Shown: positions 60,547-64,000 of the stretch, in pieces
Numbering within the stretch: position 1 is the first letter of the stretch
How the letters are laid out: the number at the start of each line of letters is the position of its first letter
Origin: Aestuariivita sp.
GTDB lineage: Bacteria > Pseudomonadota > Alphaproteobacteria > Rhodobacterales > Rhodobacteraceae
DNA: 64,000 nucleotides
Assembly: GCA_018401465.1 (NCBI GenBank)
Contig: JAGYKE010000004.1
Span: 2,137,792 to 2,201,791 of the forward strand
Direction: 5' to 3'
Program-made: the position numbers and the translations under genes
Notes under the pieces: generated by a model
What the model was told of the DNA's origin: nothing
Databases searched by the model: none
What the model saw: only the letters and a program-made list of their open reading frames with translations

Positions 60547-61462
60547 ATGAGACACATCCTGGATGCCACAGTAGTTGCCGATTGGCGCTCCGAATTCCAG
60601 CGCCTCGAAGGCGCATATGCGACGTCGACTATGCGCAGCTACCGCGCAGATGTCGAGGCGTTTGAGACCTGGTGCGCCGAGAACGCCATCGCCCCCTTTC
60701 CCTCTGAGGTCGAGACCGTCTGCCGCTTCCTCGAAGACCAGGGAGCGACAAAGGCACCCTCCACAGTGCGGCGCCGCCTCTACGCAATCCGAAAAGTTCA
60801 CAGGCTTTTGCGCCTGCCCGACCCCACCGTTGACGAGAATATCAATCTCTCCGTTGAGGCGTGTCCGCCGCAGCAAGGCCGTTCGTCCAAGGCAGGCCAA
60901 GGGCATGACCCGCACCTACCTCGATCGGTTCATCGAGGCGCAACCGGACACACCTGACGGACTGCGCAACCGTGCCATGCTTTCTTTGGGCTACGAACTC
61001 CTCACGCGCAGGTCCGAGTTGGTGGCGCTCAGGAGCGAAGACCTCAATGAGCGCTCGGACGGCACATTCCGCGTTCTGATCCGCCGCAGCAAGGCCGACC
61101 CGTTCGGCGAGGGAAGGATCGCCTTTACCTCACGCCATACGGCAAGATTGCTGCGGGACTGGCTGGATGTGCGGGGCGCTGACATCGAGTGGCTCTTCTG
61201 CCCCGTCTACCGTGGCAAACCCATAAACCGTGACCTCAGCACAACGACCGTAAAGCGCTTGATCAAGCAGTCCGCGGAACGCGCCGGGCTTGATGCGGAG
61301 CAGGTGCACCAGTTCAGCGGTCACTCGATGCGCGTGGGTGCGGCGCAAGATCTCCTCACACGAGGCTACGACACAGCCGCGATCATGCGCGCAGGGGGCT
61401 GGAAGTCGATCGCTGTCCTTGCGCGGTACTTGGAACACGCCGAGCATAATGTTTGGGCTTGA
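60547..61462 (+). pseudogene. Tyrosine recombinase with one frameshift
   Basis: About 300 residues split over two frames. N-terminal SAM-like domain ATSTMRSYRADVEAFETWCA; a shift near 60855 separates ENINLS from LRRVRRSKAVRPRQ. The catalytic domain is complete: LTRRSELVALRSEDL (Arg), GHSMRVGAAQDL (HxxR), MRAGGWKS (Trp/His position) and LARYLEHAE (Tyr). It is related to XerC-like site-specific integrases. Either inactive or a sequencing error. Confidence 0.8.
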
Positions 61463-62434
61463 GACCGTTTGTGCATCATGCAGGGCCATCAAGCCTGAGA
61501 ATGTCTGAAAACGCTTCCTTTTTGGGTGTGATCTGGCCGGTTTGGGCAGTCCAAGCGGGAGCTGTTCAGGTGCCAAAGCGGTTTATGTTTTGCGGTCTTG
61601 GCGATGCGGCGCGGAAAAACACCGCTCTGGCGCGTTATTTTGGGCAGGGTTGGCAAAATGCTTGGTCTTGGAGGGGCTACCTCGATACTCTGGGCCATCG
61701 GCCGTGTGAAGAAGTTGAAAACGTAATATTTTTGGCTTGACGGGGCAGGTCGGGAACCCACGCAGGAGCCGTTCGAACACCAAAGTCGCCTGCGTCTACG
61801 GGTAGCGCTTTTGAAAAGAGCGTTCGAGAGAAAAGCAAGATACTGAAAGTAAACAAAAATTTTAGGTTTTTCTTCTGAATGCCTGGGTCAGTCGATTAGA
61901 TACAAATCGGGTTCAGAGACCGAGTCAGATCGATATGGTAGTCTCCGAAGGGTGGCGGCGCTACCAAAACTCGCTTTGACACTAAAAAAGGCCCCATGAT
62001 GCCGATCATCTTTTCGGGCACGTTTAGATGGCGGAGGGAAAATGACTGAAGCCAACGCTCTCCGGTGTCAGCGTCCGCCATTGGTGACTTCTGCGAAGAC
62101 ATGCGAAATTCCGACGCCCATCAGAAAAGCCGCCGCCTGAGCTGAGCTCATCTTGGAAAAGGCCAAAGTGATGCCTGTCTTGGGCGGACGGCAACGTCCC
62201 CCGATACGGCCCCTCTGTGGGTCACATCTGCAGCTCCGCAACCGAAAGTTCCACCATGGCTGCCACTGCGCGCCTTGCCGGTAGCTGCAGTCTGCGCCGA
62301 CAGTCACAAGGATGCAAGGTTCATCAGGAATCATGCTGTCATCCCCCGGTGCTCGTATCCTGCCTTCGGCGTCCGATCGAACCATCGGGCGGTCGATGCA
62401 GTGCGCTGGAGGTTCGTGATGTCAGAGCCAGTTT
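61463..62434. other. Gene-poor mosaic stretch
   Basis: About 970 bases. 61536-61580 is similar to 50347-50391 (IS-end-like). 61740-61870 includes an AT-richer piece. On the minus strand 62070-62160 reads MSSAQAAAFLMGVGISHVFA, possibly a transposase tail, but I cannot assign it. No intact gene. Confidence 0.4.
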
Positions 62435-62740
62435 GTGATCTCTCTCGATTTCGAGCTCCTCTGGGGCGTTCGGGATCATTCGGACAGGCAGGCTTATGGA
62501 CAGAATGTGCTCGGTGCCCGCGACGCCGTTCCGCGCATGCTCGAGCTCTTCGCAGCACGCGGCATTAGTGCCACCTGGGCCACCGTGGGATTTCTCTTCT
62601 GCGAAACCAAGGATGAGCTGATGGCGGCGCTTCCAGTGGAGCGCCCCGCCTACACGAACCCACGCCTGTCGAACTACACCTATCTCGATGAAGTTGGGAA
62701 GGACGAGCGATCAGACCCCTATTATTTTGCGTCGTCTTTG
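62435..62740 (+). pseudogene. Polysaccharide deacetylase, N-terminal fragment
   Basis: The frame begins ISLDFELLWGVRDHSDRQAY, continues GISATWATVGFLFCETKDEL and ends RSDPYYFASSL where the IS3 element starts. This is the NodB-type deacetylase N-terminal half with the first catalytic Asp. The usual initiation codon is missing (only a GTG at 62435), and the C-terminal half lies beyond the IS, outside the window. Confidence 0.72.
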
Positions 62741-62817
62741 GTGGATGCCGAAAATCGGACAGTGACGCAAGCTATGATCTGACGTCTGCTGGTCTCCGAG
62801 AACGAGGAGATCAGAAC

Positions 62818-63111
62818 ATGAAGAAACGCAGGAACCATGACGCGGGGTTCAAAGCTCGCGTGGCGCTGGAGGCCGTGAAGGGCGAGCGCACGGTGTCGGA
62901 GCTGGCCGCCGAATATGGCGTGCATCCTACGATGATCCATCAGTGGAAGAAGGCTCTTCTGGAGGGCGCGGCTGACATCTTTGAGCGTGGTGGCAAGAGA
63001 GCGCCCGAGATCGACGAGGACACGGTGCGGTCGCTGCATGCAAAGATCGGGGAGCTGGCTGTGGCCAACGATTTTTTGTCCAGAAAGCTCAAGCCCTGGA
63101 CCGGCAAGTGA
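62818..63111 (+). CDS. IS3 transposase subunit A (orfA)
   Basis: 97-aa HTH protein: MKKRRNHDAGFKARVALEAV, KGERTVSELAAEYGVHPTMI, HQWKKALLEGAADIFERGGK. Ends in the overlap with orfB, with a slippery heptamer T TTT TTG at 63072-63078. Confidence 0.92.
   Translation: MKKRRNHDAGFKARVALEAVKGERTVSELAAEYGVHPTMIHQWKKALLEGAADIFERGGKRAPEIDEDTVRSLHAKIGELAVANDFLSRKLKPWTGK
63072..63078 (+). promoter_or_regulatory. Slippery heptamer for -1 frameshift
   Basis: T_TTT_TTG in the zero frame of orfA. A -1 shift here enters orfB without meeting a stop, giving the fused OrfAB transposase normal for IS3 elements. Confidence 0.65.
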
Positions 63112-63962
63112 GGCGCGGGATGATCGAGAAGAACCACCCGAGCCTGTCGGTCGGGGCGCAATGCCGCCTGCTGTCGATCGCACGGTCATCGTTCTACTAC
63201 GAACTGATGGGCGAGACGGCGATGAACCTCGACCTCATGGTGGTGATCGACAAGCAGTTCCTCGAAACGCCGTTTTACGGCGTCCAGCAGATGACGTGGC
63301 ACCTGCGGAACGAGGGGTATGTTGTGAACTACAAGCGCATTCGTCGACTGATGCGGCTCATGCGCTTGATGCCGATTTACCAGTCGCCCGATACCAGCAG
63401 GCCCGCGAAGGGGCACAAGACCTACCCTTATCTGCTCGGCGGTCTGCGTGTGGAGCGGCCCAATCAGGTCTGGTGTGCCGACATCACCTACATCCCGATG
63501 CGCCGCGGATTCCTCTATCTGGTCGCCATCATGGACTGGTATACCCGGAAGGTCTTGGCCTGGCGGATATCGAACACGCTGGAAGCCGACTTCTGCGTGG
63601 AGGCTTTGAACGAGGCGATCCACAAGTTCGGCCCGCCCGAGATCATGAACACCGATCAAGGGTCGCAGTTCACGTCCTTCGCCTGGACCGACCGGCTGAA
63701 AAGGGTCGGCACCCGGATCTCGATGGATGGCAAAGGACGCTGCATCGACAACATCTTCATCGAGCGGCTGTGGCGGTCCTTGAAGTATGAATGCGTCTAT
63801 CTGCACGCCTGGGAAACGGGGTCGCAGGCTCGGGTCGGCATCGGGCGCTGGATCACCTTCTACAACCACCAACGCCCTCACACTGCCCATGGCGGACAGC
63901 CGCCCGCCGTGGCCTACTTTAACCGCATTGAAACCGATCAGCAGGTGCAGGCAGTAGCTTAA
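63108..63962 (+). CDS. IS3 transposase subunit B (orfB)
   Basis: 284 aa with HTH_21 (IEKNHPSLSVGAQCRLLSIA) and the integrase core DDE: CADITYIPMRRGF (first Asp), NTDQGSQFTSFA (second Asp) and DNIFIERLWRSLKYECVYL (Glu). C-terminal FYNHQRPHTAHGGQPPAVAY. Read in the -1 frame relative to orfA. Confidence 0.93.
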   Translation: MRRGMIEKNHPSLSVGAQCRLLSIARSSFYYELMGETAMNLDLMVVIDKQFLETPFYGVQQMTWHLRNEGYVVNYKRIRRLMRLMRLMPIYQSPDTSRPAKGHKTYPYLLGGLRVERPNQVWCADITYIPMRRGFLYLVAIMDWYTRKVLAWRISNTLEADFCVEALNEAIHKFGPPEIMNTDQGSQFTSFAWTDRLKRVGTRISMDGKGRCIDNIFIERLWRSLKYECVYLHAWETGSQARVGIGRWITFYNHQRPHTAHGGQPPAVAYFNRIETDQQVQAVA

Positions 63963-64000
63963 TCAACCCGGGAATCTGTCCAAGAGTTGGGGAGTAGCTC

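Larger units (their letters stand above)
62740..64000 (+). mobile_element. IS3-family element, intact genes, right end at window edge
   Basis: orfA and orfB of IS3 are followed by a C-terminal end at 63962. The left end near 62740 (TGGTGGATGCCGAAAATCGG then ACAG) and the minus-strand reading of the window end (ACTCCCCAACTCTTGGACAG) share the terminal GGACAG element, so the right end is at or just beyond 64000. It interrupts the polysaccharide deacetylase gene. Confidence 0.85.

Noticed and set aside
60547..61462. Programmed frameshift in the integrase
   Set aside because: No slippery heptamer is visible near 60855 and integrases of this type are normally one frame; mutation or sequencing error is more likely.

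Overview
The window looks like chromosomal DNA of a Roseobacter-group (Rhodobacterales) alphaproteobacterium. The evidence is high GC with Roseobacter-style gene neighbourhoods: fumC-DUF4169-RHH-SspB, trgAB-cysK, acrylyl-CoA reductase AcuI, and a circularly permuted tmRNA whose tag reads ANDNRAPVALAA. All identifications come from reading protein motifs and DNA by eye; no database search was run.

Bases 1-30684 are a compact, mostly intact housekeeping region. In order it holds a DctD-like response regulator, a secreted Sel1-repeat protein, RNase E, TusA, CcdA, a membrane hydrolase with an overlapping cytochrome P450, class I aldolase, the fumarase operon, SspB, ChrA, a DUF1194 protein, ssrA (tmRNA), and a GntR regulator divergent from a DUF2182/DUF1326/DinB/AcuI run. 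After these come a class V aminotransferase, photolyase, CFA synthase, and the tellurite/cysteine/mechanosensitive/AlaX run (trgA-trgB-cysK-mscS-alaX). It ends at tRNA-Ser(GGA).

The character changes abruptly after the tRNA. From about 30.7 kb to the end the DNA is a mosaic of cargo between insertion-sequence debris. The pieces are a Fic gene fragment broken by an IS3 remnant; a polyamine-type ABC transporter whose first permease carries a Met-rich octapeptide repeat, with DUF6065-like, TPR and PHP-phosphoesterase genes; a second IS3 remnant; a peptide-type ABC operon ending in a metallophosphoesterase; a Phd/PIN toxin-antitoxin pair; an Xre gene cut by an IS21 element with a broken istA; and the right part of a second polyamine-type transporter.

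From 50.5 kb on there are traces of a polysaccharide locus (nucleotide-sugar dehydrogenase, bactofilin, RfaH/NusG-like antiterminator, EPS-type MarR regulator, truncated polysaccharide deacetylase). These are mixed with two cytochrome c genes, deletion-fused prophage tail genes, an IS66 scrap, a frameshifted tyrosine recombinase with a divergent Xre regulator, and a full IS3-type element that runs off the right edge.

No complete new defence system or CRISPR array is visible. The most distinctive unexplained signals are regulatory or structural: a directional array of YTGAGCG motifs with two palindromes between the rfaH-like and marR-EPS genes; a leaderless integrase promoter with a palindrome in its spacer that also overlaps the start of the opposing Xre gene; four GACGC-loop hairpins after the aldolase gene; and the periplasmic repeat insert in the polyamine permease.
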